The position numbers and the translations under genes were made by a program. From contig DAITMB010000114.1 in NCBI GenBank assembly GCA_036835375.1, positions 1 through 16,653 on the forward strand: a stretch of DNA of 16,653 nt, in the 5' to 3' direction. Positions 1 to 7,329 of this stretch are shown piece after piece (position 1 is the first letter of the stretch; every line of letters starts with the position of its first letter). The DNA is from JANQTF01 sp036835375 (GTDB taxonomy: Bacteria > Bacteroidota > Bacteroidia > J057). Under the pieces are notes generated by a model. It searched no databases and had not been told where the DNA came from. It saw nothing but the letters and a program-made list of their open reading frames with translations.

Positions 1-620
1 ATCCAATCGCTGATCACCGTCTTGGGGTCCGACATCATGGAGAAAAGCGCATACTGGTTGACGATTCGCTCATCCATGGAGGGCGGTTCGAAAAACAGCC
101 CGTAGTCTCCTTTTTTCAATTTTTGAAGATCGGGGAGGGTCGCTACGACCCGATCGAGCATTTCTGCCGTGAAAATATGAGATCCCTCTTCTTCGATCGC
201 AATTTTCAGCTGATCGGGGAGCAATCGCTTCGAATCGACATAGTTCACGGCCCAGATGACGCCATCCTTGTGAAAACTATTGAACTCCGCAACGGCGAAA
301 TGCAGGGCCACCAAAGGGGAATAAGTCCAGTCGAGCAGTCGCGTCGGCAGCCCGTGATGCTGCGCCAAGGCCAGCCAATTCCAAATATTGCGACCGTGGG
401 TAGTGACTTTGGAGTACTTGATGAAATTCCGAAGCAAATGCTTCTCCAGATGTGATTCTCCCAACCGATTGAGGGTCGTGGTGAGGGGATAATCAAAGTC
501 TGCCAACCCCCTATACACGAAGGCTGAGCGGTAGCGGTTGAGATGCTCTGCCCAGGATTGTCGAAACAGCACCTCCATCAGGTGCGGCCAGCTTTCTGCC
601 ACGATGATCTCTTTGCTCAT
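1..620 (-). CDS. FRG-domain protein, C-terminus cut by window edge
   Basis: The 206 visible residues carry the hallmarks of the FRG domain (PF08867 type, named for its aromatic-Arg-Gly motif). FVYRG is at 34-38, followed by a Pro/Thr-rich stretch and TLNR at 49-52. The signature AQHHGLPTRLLDW is at 86-98, followed by the conserved SPLVALHFAV. Further on, GVIWAVNY is at 120-127 and EPPSMDERIVNQYALFSM at 178-195, where family members usually have an RI-x-x-Q motif. There is no signal peptide or membrane segment, so it is probably cytoplasmic. FRG proteins have no established biochemical activity that I can cite; they often occur in accessory, phage or defence contexts. The ATG at 620 is 63 bp after the gyrB stop, with no terminator between, so co-transcription with gyrB is plausible. 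The end of the domain and any fused domain lie outside the window. Family assignment is confident; function is unknown. Confidence 0.88.
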   Translation of the reverse strand, partial: MSKEIIVAESWPHLMEVLFRQSWAEHLNRYRSAFVYRGLADFDYPLTTTLNRLGESHLEKHLLRNFIKYSKVTTHGRNIWNWLALAQHHGLPTRLLDWTYSPLVALHFAVAEFNSFHKDGVIWAVNYVDSKRLLPDQLKIAIEEEGSHIFTAEMLDRVVATLPDLQKLKKGDYGLFFEPPSMDERIVNQYALFSMMSDPKTVISDW

Positions 621-649
621 GATGGAGGGAGAATTTACCTGATGGAGGG
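621..649. repeat. Two direct copies of GATGGAGGG upstream of the FRG start codon
   Basis: GATGGAGGG occurs at 621-629 and again at 641-649, a spacing of exactly 20 bp. Both copies lie in the 63-bp gyrB-FRG gap, and the first touches the FRG start codon (ATG at 620-618). The repeat is visible in the sequence. A role as an operator or translational control element is only a guess, and chance duplication is possible. Confidence 0.4.
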
Positions 650-683
650 CATCAACGGAGTACATCAAGCCGGAATAACAGGC

Positions 684-2666
684 TTAGATGTCGATCTTAG
701 CGTACTTGGCGTTGCGCTCAATGAACTCCCTGCGTGGAGCGACATCATCGCCCATGAGGGTTGAAAATAATCGGTCGGCATCCGCAGCGCTTTCGATAGA
801 TACACGTTGGAGCGTGCGGGTAGTAAGATCCATGGTCGTGTCCCACAGCTGGTCGGGATTCATTTCTCCCAATCCTTTGTACCGTTGAATATTGACCTTG
901 CTCTCGTCCCCATTTGCCAGCTCATCAATGGCCGCCTTGCGATCTGCTTCGGACCATGCATACCGCTCTTTTTTACCTACTTTAACGAGATAGAGCGGTG
1001 GCGAGGCGATGAACACGTGACCTGCCTCAATGAGTGGCAGCATGTTTCGATAAAATAGCGTGAGGAGAAGGGTCCTGATGTGAGAGCCATCCACGTCGGC
1101 ATCGGTCATGATGATGAGCTTGTGGTAGCGTAGTTTGTCGAGATTGAGCTCTTCGTCCTGACCAAGCCCACTTACGCCGAGGGCGAGAATAATATTTCGA
1201 ATCTCTTCGTTCTCGTAAATCCTACTGGGGTGAGCTTTTTCGACGTTGAGAATTTTTCCGCGTAGCGGAAGGATAGCCTGAAATTTCCGGTCGCGGGCCT
1301 GCTTGGCAGAACCACCAGCGGAGTCTCCTTCCACCAAAAACAGCTCACACTCTTCAGGCTTTCGCGAGGAACAATTGGCAAGTTTTCCGGGCAATCCGCC
1401 ACTGATAAGGCTGGATTTTTTCTGCACAGCTTCCCGTGCCTTCTTAGCAGCATGTCGGGCTTCAGCTGCCAGCAGCACCTTTTGCACAATGCTGCGAGAG
1501 ACGTTGGGGTTTTCTTCGAGAAAATAGTTCAGTTCTTTGGCCACAATCGACTCCACGATCCCTGCGATCTCACTGTTGCCAAGCTTGGTCTTGGTCTGGC
1601 CCTCGAATTGCGGCTCAGCCACTTTGACCGAAATCACACAAGTAAGCCCTTCACGAAAGTCATCGCCCGACAGGGTGAATTTGACTTTTTTTAGATAACC
1701 TTCGTTTTCTGCGTAGTTCTTTAAGGTGCGGGTCAGAGCTTTTTTGAAGCCCGACACGTGAGTTCCCCCTTCGTGGGTGTTGATATTGTTGACGTAGGAG
1801 TGAATATTTTCGTTGAAGGAAGAGTTGTACATAATCGCCACCTCTACTGGCACAGAGCCATCCTTGTCCGCTCCCTGAATGTGAATGGGAATTTCGTGCA
1901 GCGGCTGGCGATTTTGGTCCAGGTACTGAACAAATTCTGCCAATCCTCCCTCAGAAAAAAAGTGGTAGCAAAGGAAGCTACGTCCTTCATTCTCTGGCTT
2001 CTTTTTGTCCTCGTCGGACAATGGTTCGCGCTCGTCGGTGATAGAAATCTTGATTCCCCGATTCAGAAAGGAGAGCTCACGAAGCCTCGATGCCAGGGTC
2101 TCAAACTTGTATTCTGTAGAGGTAAAAATGCTGCCATCAGGCCAAAACCGCGTTTCGGTCCCCCTTTCTGTGGTCTTGCCAATGATGGCAACCGGACCCA
2201 TGGCAACTCCTTTGTTGTAGGTTTGCTGGTAGATATTGCCGTCGCGGAACACAAGCACTTCACAGTTGGTGGACAAGGCATTCACCACCGAAACCCCCAC
2301 GCCGTGGAGGCCGCCAGAGACCTTGTAGCTGTCCTTGTCAAACTTCCCTCCTGCTCCGAGGCGGGTCATCACAAGCTCTAGGGCAGAAAGGTTTTCTTTG
2401 GAGTGAATGTCCACAGGAATCCCACGTCCATCGTCCCGTACAGAGACAGAATTGTCATGGTGAATAGTGACTGAAATGACAGAAGCGTGGCCAGCCATTG
2501 CTTCATCGATCGAATTATCCACAACTTCATATACCAAGTGGTGGAGTCCTCTCTCGCCAATGTCTCCGATGTACATGGAAGGGCGCTTTCTCACGTGCTC
2601 AATGCCTTCCAAGACTTGAATGTTACCTGCGGTATAGCCCTGGTCTTCTTGACCTAATACGCTCAT
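684..2666 (-). CDS. gyrB: DNA gyrase subunit B
   Basis: This is the ATPase subunit of DNA gyrase, which with GyrA introduces negative supercoils. It is full length at 660 residues, the short form without the extra C-terminal insert of E. coli GyrB (804 residues). The GHKL ATPase domain holds YEVVDNSIDEA at 46-56 (catalytic Glu47, Mg-binding Asn51), DDGRGIP at 78-84 and GGLHGVGVSVVNA at 118-130. RFWPDG at 173-178 places the Arg equivalent to the coumarin-resistance position. The transducer has the ATP-contacting QTKTKLG at 357-363. The TOPRIM domain has EGDSAGG at 446-452 (Glu446) and TDADVDGSHI at 521-530 (Asp522/524/526). QRYKGLGEMNPDQLWDTTMD at 594-613 closes the family signature. ParE is the main alternative, but the opening and the ending AKYAKIDI fit GyrB. 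The ATG at 2666 needs no Shine-Dalgarno site, as is usual in this phylum. A -7-like box lies at 2710-2717. Confidence 0.97.
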   Translation of the reverse strand: MSVLGQEDQGYTAGNIQVLEGIEHVRKRPSMYIGDIGERGLHHLVYEVVDNSIDEAMAGHASVISVTIHHDNSVSVRDDGRGIPVDIHSKENLSALELVMTRLGAGGKFDKDSYKVSGGLHGVGVSVVNALSTNCEVLVFRDGNIYQQTYNKGVAMGPVAIIGKTTERGTETRFWPDGSIFTSTEYKFETLASRLRELSFLNRGIKISITDEREPLSDEDKKKPENEGRSFLCYHFFSEGGLAEFVQYLDQNRQPLHEIPIHIQGADKDGSVPVEVAIMYNSSFNENIHSYVNNINTHEGGTHVSGFKKALTRTLKNYAENEGYLKKVKFTLSGDDFREGLTCVISVKVAEPQFEGQTKTKLGNSEIAGIVESIVAKELNYFLEENPNVSRSIVQKVLLAAEARHAAKKAREAVQKKSSLISGGLPGKLANCSSRKPEECELFLVEGDSAGGSAKQARDRKFQAILPLRGKILNVEKAHPSRIYENEEIRNIILALGVSGLGQDEELNLDKLRYHKLIIMTDADVDGSHIRTLLLTLFYRNMLPLIEAGHVFIASPPLYLVKVGKKERYAWSEADRKAAIDELANGDESKVNIQRYKGLGEMNPDQLWDTTMDLTTRTLQRVSIESAADADRLFSTLMGDDVAPRREFIERNAKYAKIDI

Positions 2667-2709
2667 TATGAACTAGTTATGAATGGTAGGTTCTTTCTTC
2701 AACAACTCT

Positions 2710-2717
2710 CAAAAGTA
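2710..2717 (-). promoter_or_regulatory. Candidate Bacteroidota -7 promoter box for gyrB
   Basis: Read on the minus strand the sequence is TACTTTTG, a full match to the Bacteroidota -7 element TAnnTTTG. It lies 43 nt before the gyrB ATG and would give a leader of roughly 35-40 nt. The -33 TTG element is not at the ideal distance: the nearest TTTG is only 12 nt upstream, so the promoter is supported by one half only. The gap 2667-2913 also holds a small inverted repeat (TTCCTC-AC-GAGGAA at 2806-2819) of unknown role. Confidence 0.4.
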
Positions 2718-2856
2718 AGGAAAATAGCGCAAAAAACCTACCTTTTATCTACCATTGTGTCCTTCCTGCTGCTCCCCATACAGGCGACTTCCCACGTCAG
2801 GAATGTTCCTCACGAGGAAAGTGTATGCGCGCTCCACCATGGCAGCAAGACTAATG

Positions 2857-2874
2857 GGAAAAGCCTGTTTTTCC
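2857..2874 (-). terminator. Weak hairpin 3' of the AsmA-like gene
   Basis: GGAAAA at 2857-2862 can pair with TTTTCC at 2869-2874 around a 6-nt loop, about 40 nt after the stop codon of the AsmA-like gene. The stem is short and A/T-rich and is not followed by a clear T-tract on the minus strand. It may act as a weak terminator or mean nothing. Confidence 0.2.
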
Positions 2875-2913
2875 TCTTGGTAAAATCTTACTTTCCCCTG
2901 AATCAATTTAGCC

Positions 2914-5900
2914 CTACGGCTTGCGCTTGGGCAGCTTGATTTTATCTTTCAAGTCTTTGAGTTTGTCGTTCACTTCGTCGCCGACCTGGTTCTTCAACTC
3001 TTCCTCCAAGGCGCGCTGCGCCTCAACCCTCGCCGAATCCGCCAAAGACTTCAGACTGTCTTGTACTTGCTGCTTGGCTTGAAGAGCAACAGCCCGCAGC
3101 GAATCTTCTGTGCGCTGTCGCATCTGGTCTGCCTGTACGCGTAGGCTGTCCCTGTTCAATGAAATGTCGGTGCCGAGCTGATCATTCAGCCGATTCTCAA
3201 GCGCTTGCTTGGCTTGGTCCTCAAGGACTGAGGCAGTGCCACCTCCGGAAGCGCTGATTTTGGGATCTTTGCCTGTACCCGTAACCAACAGATTCACTTG
3301 CACGCGCTCTCCTGGGTTGATTGTAGTGCCTGTGAGGCTGGACAGTGATTGAAACGCTGCCTGTCCCAGGCTTCCGCTGGGCGCATCAATACCCAATGTG
3401 TAGCGAATGTCTCCCTGAAGGCTCTGAGCTCCACCAAGGTTCAAGACGACATCGCCGAGTTTGATGTCGATGGGGTCGAAATGGAGCTTGCCGTCTTCTA
3501 TGCGAAAAACTCCTTTGATGTCTTTCAAGTCCCAGGACGAGAGGGCGGAAATGTTGGTTTTGCTCGCAATGGCGCTCGTGAGGGGCGTACCGGAAAGCCC
3601 GCCGCTGAGAAGTTCAAACAAGCCAAAGGCATCGAGATTTTCTAGAATGGGGCTAAAGTCTGGATTTAGTCCGCCCTTGAGTCCCACCTCCAAGTTGCAT
3701 TTTCCTTCCATGGCCTTGGCTACCGGTGCAAAGCCTTGCACTACGGAGAAATATTGAAATGCTTCTTTGACACCCAAGTCTTTGATGTCCAGGAAAAAAT
3801 CATAGCCCGCCCGCTTGGAATTCCGGGTGTCATACGCGCCTCCCATCACCACATTCGCCCCCAACATCCCGAAGCTTACATTTTCTAAAAAAAGCTGCTG
3901 ATCCTTGATTTCTGCCATCCCTTTCACCCGCTGAAGGGTGAGATCGTCGTAGATCACTTCCGCGAGGTCCAAGTTCATCACGAGGTCGTAGCCCGCTGGG
4001 ATGGGATATACTTCCAGCGGCACTTCTTCTGTGGGAGCGGTTCCAGTGCTTGCCATTTCTTCCTCAGCCAGCCACTCGTTGAGGTTCAGCGAAGGTGATG
4101 ACATTTGAATATCTCCTTGCAGCTCTTCGCTGCCCATGAGCAAATACGCCAGGTAATTCGTCAGGTATCCGCTGCCTGAGAAGGTGCTTTGTCCAAGCTT
4201 CCCTCGAAGGTCCTGAAAGGAGAGACGCTGGGGGGTGAACTGGGCCAACCCACTCTCCAGGGTGATCCCTGGCTGGGTGTACCAGAGGTCGCGGTAAAAG
4301 AGAGATTGGATTGTGACACTGCCCCGATTGTTGAGCTGGTCGTAGCGCTCGGCCTCCACATCGGAGTAGCGACCCGCTGCATACAGATCGTTGACGCTGA
4401 GCTTTCCGGTCAGCTCCATGCTATCGATGGGATAGAGCTGAAACATTTTACCCAAATCAAGGTCGCCCTTGGCGGAAAGGGCGTAAAGTGGGTCATCAAA
4501 ATCCTGGACCTTGAGGGTTCCGTCAAGCGGCACACCGTCGAGCAAGAAGTGGAAACGAGAGATGTCCAACACAGCTGATTGGAGACTTCCATCGACATCG
4601 TTCAGGCTGCCCTCCAGCGCAAAGTCGCTGAGGGTTGTGTTGTATTCTTTTGATTGTATCAACCCATCCACCAAGCCCATGGTGGCCGCCACACGCGGAA
4701 ACGTACCTGCTTGCTCGTCATATTGACCGTTGACATCAGCATCTAAGCTAAATCGTCCGCCGAGGCTCGTGCCTTCAATTGGGTAAATGCTCGCAAGTTC
4801 TGCCAGGTTGAGGCTGGCCTTGGCATTGCCGACCATGCTGGGCCGCAGCAGATTTTCGAGGCGAAGGGTGGCAGTGATGGGATTGTTACCCAAGAAGGCC
4901 TCGAAGCGCTTGAGGTCGATCAGAAGCGATGGGTCCTCCCCGTCGGGGTTGTTCACAGAGAGGTCAATTCCGATGTCGCGGATGGATTCTGGAAGATCTG
5001 GATATTGGATAAATCCATCTTGTACGCCCAAATTCAAGCTATATCCGGGAAAACTGTTTTCATTATAAGTCCCCTTGAGTGCCCCATCGAACTGGAGCGA
5101 GCCGCTGGTCTTGAGTCCAGCCATTTCCGACTTGAACACGGTGGGGAGCAGCGAAAGCAAGGTCCCAAAGTCAGAACTCGGGCTGGAAAAAGCAAGATCC
5201 ATATTGATGTCCTCTCCCGGCATCGCCACTGTCCCAGCCAGGGCGAGAGGAAATCGATTCAGGCGAAATTCATTGTCGCGAAGGTTTACCGAAAAAACTT
5301 CCCCTGTGTGGATGTCCAAATCCACCTTGGCCTCAAGTGGCAAGCCTTCGAGGTAAGCAACGCCATCAAAAGTGACGAAGAGCTTTTCGGCGGTCGTATT
5401 GGTCTTGAGGAGGAAATCTTCAGCAGAAAAATTTCCACTTCCTTCATGATTAAGCCCCACAGCATGGGCCATGAAAGGAAGCGATTCGTCCCGATAGAGA
5501 AGTTCCGTATCGCTGAGTCGGTAGCGATTGAGGGCAAGCTGAAAGGTGGCAACAGGAAGGGTGTCGGCAGGCACTTCTACGCTGTCCGGCAACATGATAT
5601 CGTAATTCGCACGCCCATCTGGCAACACATGAACATCCACGCGGGTATTTTCCAAGCTCACCGATTTGACTTCGTAGTTTTTTCCACGAAAAATGCTCAT
5701 CAGGTTCACCACGACATTCACCCTGTCTCCCCGCACAAGGGTGTCCCCTTCAAAATCTCCGATGTTGGCGACGGAGTAGTTGAGAAGGGAGATCGAGGCA
5801 TTAGGAAAGCCCCGCAGAAGGGACAGGTTCAGGTCTGCAAATTCCACCTTGGCGAGCAGTTGCTTATTCAGCTCCCGGCGCAAGAGATCTTTGAGGTCAT

Positions 5901-5994
5901 CTTCAAAAAACAGGGGAATGGCCACGAGCACGGCGACCGACAGGACCACAAGGCTACCGAGGATCAAAAGGGTGTTGCGAAGGATGCGTTTCAT
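2914..5994 (-). CDS. AsmA-family inner-membrane-anchored envelope protein
   Basis: This is a very large protein (1026 residues from the ATG at 5994) of the AsmA-like group. These proteins are anchored in the inner membrane and project a long repetitive beta structure into the periplasm; better studied relatives are linked to lipid transport between membranes. The first 28 residues form a basic end plus one hydrophobic helix. Then comes the characteristic opening with RRELNKQLLAKVEFADLNLS and FPNASISLLNYSV, and later NTRVDVHVLPDGRANYDI. An AsmA-like C-terminal region at about 822-905 includes GVFRIEDGKLHFDPIDIKL and a DIRYTLGIDAP segment. The last ~100 residues are a charged, Gln/Asp/Lys-rich, probably helical tail. 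A GTG start at 6039 would add 15 residues before the membrane helix; the ATG is preferred because it places a basic residue pair directly before the helix. The gene stands alone between non-coding gaps. Substrate and partners are unknown. Confidence 0.85.
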   Translation of the reverse strand: MKRILRNTLLILGSLVVLSVAVLVAIPLFFEDDLKDLLRRELNKQLLAKVEFADLNLSLLRGFPNASISLLNYSVANIGDFEGDTLVRGDRVNVVVNLMSIFRGKNYEVKSVSLENTRVDVHVLPDGRANYDIMLPDSVEVPADTLPVATFQLALNRYRLSDTELLYRDESLPFMAHAVGLNHEGSGNFSAEDFLLKTNTTAEKLFVTFDGVAYLEGLPLEAKVDLDIHTGEVFSVNLRDNEFRLNRFPLALAGTVAMPGEDINMDLAFSSPSSDFGTLLSLLPTVFKSEMAGLKTSGSLQFDGALKGTYNENSFPGYSLNLGVQDGFIQYPDLPESIRDIGIDLSVNNPDGEDPSLLIDLKRFEAFLGNNPITATLRLENLLRPSMVGNAKASLNLAELASIYPIEGTSLGGRFSLDADVNGQYDEQAGTFPRVAATMGLVDGLIQSKEYNTTLSDFALEGSLNDVDGSLQSAVLDISRFHFLLDGVPLDGTLKVQDFDDPLYALSAKGDLDLGKMFQLYPIDSMELTGKLSVNDLYAAGRYSDVEAERYDQLNNRGSVTIQSLFYRDLWYTQPGITLESGLAQFTPQRLSFQDLRGKLGQSTFSGSGYLTNYLAYLLMGSEELQGDIQMSSPSLNLNEWLAEEEMASTGTAPTEEVPLEVYPIPAGYDLVMNLDLAEVIYDDLTLQRVKGMAEIKDQQLFLENVSFGMLGANVVMGGAYDTRNSKRAGYDFFLDIKDLGVKEAFQYFSVVQGFAPVAKAMEGKCNLEVGLKGGLNPDFSPILENLDAFGLFELLSGGLSGTPLTSAIASKTNISALSSWDLKDIKGVFRIEDGKLHFDPIDIKLGDVVLNLGGAQSLQGDIRYTLGIDAPSGSLGQAAFQSLSSLTGTTINPGERVQVNLLVTGTGKDPKISASGGGTASVLEDQAKQALENRLNDQLGTDISLNRDSLRVQADQMRQRTEDSLRAVALQAKQQVQDSLKSLADSARVEAQRALEEELKNQVGDEVNDKLKDLKDKIKLPKRKP

Positions 5995-6356
5995 AAGGAT
6001 CGTTTTCTTGGAATGAGGCGGCGGGATCGATTCGGCCACGGATTACGGACATGACGAGCCGATCAATGCATTGTGTTGCACATGGGCAGATCCATCCTGC
6101 AAGTGGTCAAGACGAAAAATATCGAAGAACGGCTGAGTGTGTTAGGCATCTGGTCCTAAGATCATGCGAAGGGTTGGCTGGGTACTTTCCATTCCCAAGG
6201 GATGATGAGGACCATGTTCTGGTATAAGCCCTTGATTCAGCTGCTTTTCAAAAGGCCATTTGCTTGAGCGCTGAGGCAAAAATAGTGATCCTGCTGCGAA
6301 AAGTACAGGCGAATGACGGCAAACTCCACGCAATTCGGCCATTCAATTCACGGCTA
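5995..6356. other. Intergenic gap, no gene seen
   Basis: The stretch between the AsmA-like gene and the terminator of the RNA-binding protein gene holds no convincing coding sequence. Short open frames here have no recognisable composition. The AsmA promoter is expected here, but I find no clean TAnnTTTG on the minus strand; the nearest is TATTTTTC at about 6115-6122, one base off and without a -33 partner. Confidence 0.6.
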
Positions 6357-6402
6357 CAAAAACAAAGACGCAGCTGGAAAATATCTCCCGGCTGCGTCTT
6401 GT
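6357..6402 (-). terminator. Intrinsic terminator of the RRM protein gene
   Basis: AAGACGCAGC at 6365-6374 is perfectly complementary to GCTGCGTCTT at 6391-6400. The stem can extend inward by one T-G wobble and two G-C pairs to 13 bp, leaving a 10-nt loop. On the minus strand the stem is followed by a T-rich tract (TTTGTTTTTG, 6366-6357). It begins about 20 nt after the stop codon at 6421. Confidence 0.88.
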
Positions 6403-6420
6403 ATTTCGGTCTCAATGAGA

Positions 6421-6948
6421 TCAGATTTCTTCGTCCAATTCGTCCAGTGAAATCTTTCTTGGCTCACCATCCTCGTCATCGTCGTCTTCATCATCGTCGT
6501 CATACTCCTCCTCATCCTCTTCGTCGTCATCATCGAGGTCTGCATCTTCATCCAAATCGAGGTCTGCGTCTTCCTCCGCCACGCCGTCGGCGGTTTTCCC
6601 TACCAGCGCCGGATCTTTCCAGATCACCACGGGAGTTTCTTCTTCCTCCTCTTCTTCCTCTTCATCGTCCAACAGCGCTGCTTTTGACTTGATGCCACTG
6701 TGGCGCACCATGTCCTGCGAGTACTCGACTTTGAGTCTCGTACCAGAGATCAACTGTCCATTCAGTGCTGCAAGGGCTGCTTCCCCTTCCCGTTCGCGCT
6801 TCATTTCAATGAGCGCCAGCGCTACAGAGGCATTGTCCAAGGTGCGGAATACCTTAATGGATTCCACCCCGCCATATTCTTCGAAAATCTCGAGGAGTTT
6901 ATCCTTCGTCAGAGAAGGTGCAATAGAAGAAACTCTCAGTCGCATCAT
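6421..6948 (-). CDS. RRM RNA-binding protein with long acidic tail
   Basis: The first ~80 of 175 residues fit the RNA recognition motif fold. RLRVSSIAPSLTKDKLLEIF at 3-22 gives beta-1 (RNP2) and helix 1, YGGVESIKVF at 25-34 beta-2, ASVALALIEM at 40-49 beta-3 (RNP1), EGEAALAALNGQLISGTRL at 54-72 helix 2 and beta-4, then VEYSQ. Both RNP motifs lack the aromatic residues that normally stack on RNA, so binding may be altered. The rest is extremely acidic: an unbroken 11-residue Asp/Glu run at 94-104, then a near-continuous Asp/Glu block at 125-162, ending ISLDELDEEI. Bacteroidota RRM proteins are usually short and lack such a tail. The start is the first of two consecutive ATGs; using the second removes one residue. 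It is a single gene with its own terminator. The RRM call is firm; the target is unknown. Confidence 0.85.
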   Translation of the reverse strand: MMRLRVSSIAPSLTKDKLLEIFEEYGGVESIKVFRTLDNASVALALIEMKREREGEAALAALNGQLISGTRLKVEYSQDMVRHSGIKSKAALLDDEEEEEEEEETPVVIWKDPALVGKTADGVAEEDADLDLDEDADLDDDDEEDEEEYDDDDEDDDDEDGEPRKISLDELDEEI

Positions 6949-7329
6949 GGATCAGAATCGTTCTGTAAGGGGCACACATGGCGTCCCCCGTGAAGGGAAA
7001 AAGGTGTAGTAAAAAGCGTGATGGCAATGTATCGGGAAAATCATTGGGAATGTCAAGCAAAAGAACGCATTTGGTAGATTCTCTCCCAATCAAGGACCAA
7101 GTCTATTTAAAAAGATTTACCTGCTCCACAAGGACAGCAACATCCACCGATTTCCCAAAGAGTCACTCCTCATTTCACCCACAAAGTAAACAGCCTTCCC
7201 CAAACTATGCCTACAGAACTCAGACATTTTTGGGATAGTTCCTTCACAAAGTGGCTCTACCCTCCTTGGAAGTGCATGGCGCAGGTCAACGCTTCTTTGA
7301 TGCAATCATTTTTCTTAGCCTTACTTTTC
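6949..7329. other. Intergenic gap, no gene seen
   Basis: This gap lies between the RNA-binding protein gene and the 3' end of the lipoprotein gene. Open frames on either strand are short and of random composition. I see no tRNA-like fold and no strong terminator for the lipoprotein gene. A possible promoter for the RNA-binding protein gene lies at 7025-7056. Confidence 0.6.
7025..7056 (-). promoter_or_regulatory. Possible promoter of the RRM protein gene
   Basis: On the minus strand TTGACA (7056-7051) is followed after 19 nt by TACATTG (7031-7025). The spacing fits the Bacteroidota -33/-7 arrangement, and the -7 element is one T short of TAnnTTTG. It would give a leader of about 70 nt. The match is imperfect, so this is tentative. 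Confidence 0.3.

Noticed and set aside
667..685. AAGCC/GGCTT hairpin at the gyrB stop codon as a terminator
   Set aside because: The stem is only 5 bp, contains the stop codon and is not followed by a T-tract, so it is unlikely to end transcription.
1758..2381. 207-codon open frame on the plus strand opposite gyrB
   Set aside because: It lies fully inside gyrB on the other strand and has no domain signal; gyrB is beyond doubt.
684..2666. ParE (topoisomerase IV subunit) instead of GyrB
   Set aside because: The two share motifs, but the N-terminal opening, the length and the C-terminal ending match GyrB better. A paralogue comparison could settle the remaining doubt.
2679..2939. 86-codon plus-strand frame in the gyrB upstream gap
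   Set aside because: It spans the gyrB promoter region and the end of the AsmA gene, shows no signal or domain, and its composition looks random.
5005..6054. 349-codon open frame on the plus strand opposite the AsmA-like gene
   Set aside because: Antisense shadow of a well-supported AsmA gene. The product has no recognisable domain and a basic, His-rich composition typical of reverse frames.
6264..6692. 142-codon plus-strand frame rich in His, Pro, Arg and Leu
   Set aside because: The odd composition is only the reverse reading of the Asp/Glu codon runs in the acidic tail of the RRM protein, and the frame runs over its terminator.
6978..7238. 86-codon plus-strand frame in the gap before the lipoprotein gene
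   Set aside because: Ser/Lys/Thr-rich product without domain or signal peptide and without a promoter match; it is probably non-coding.
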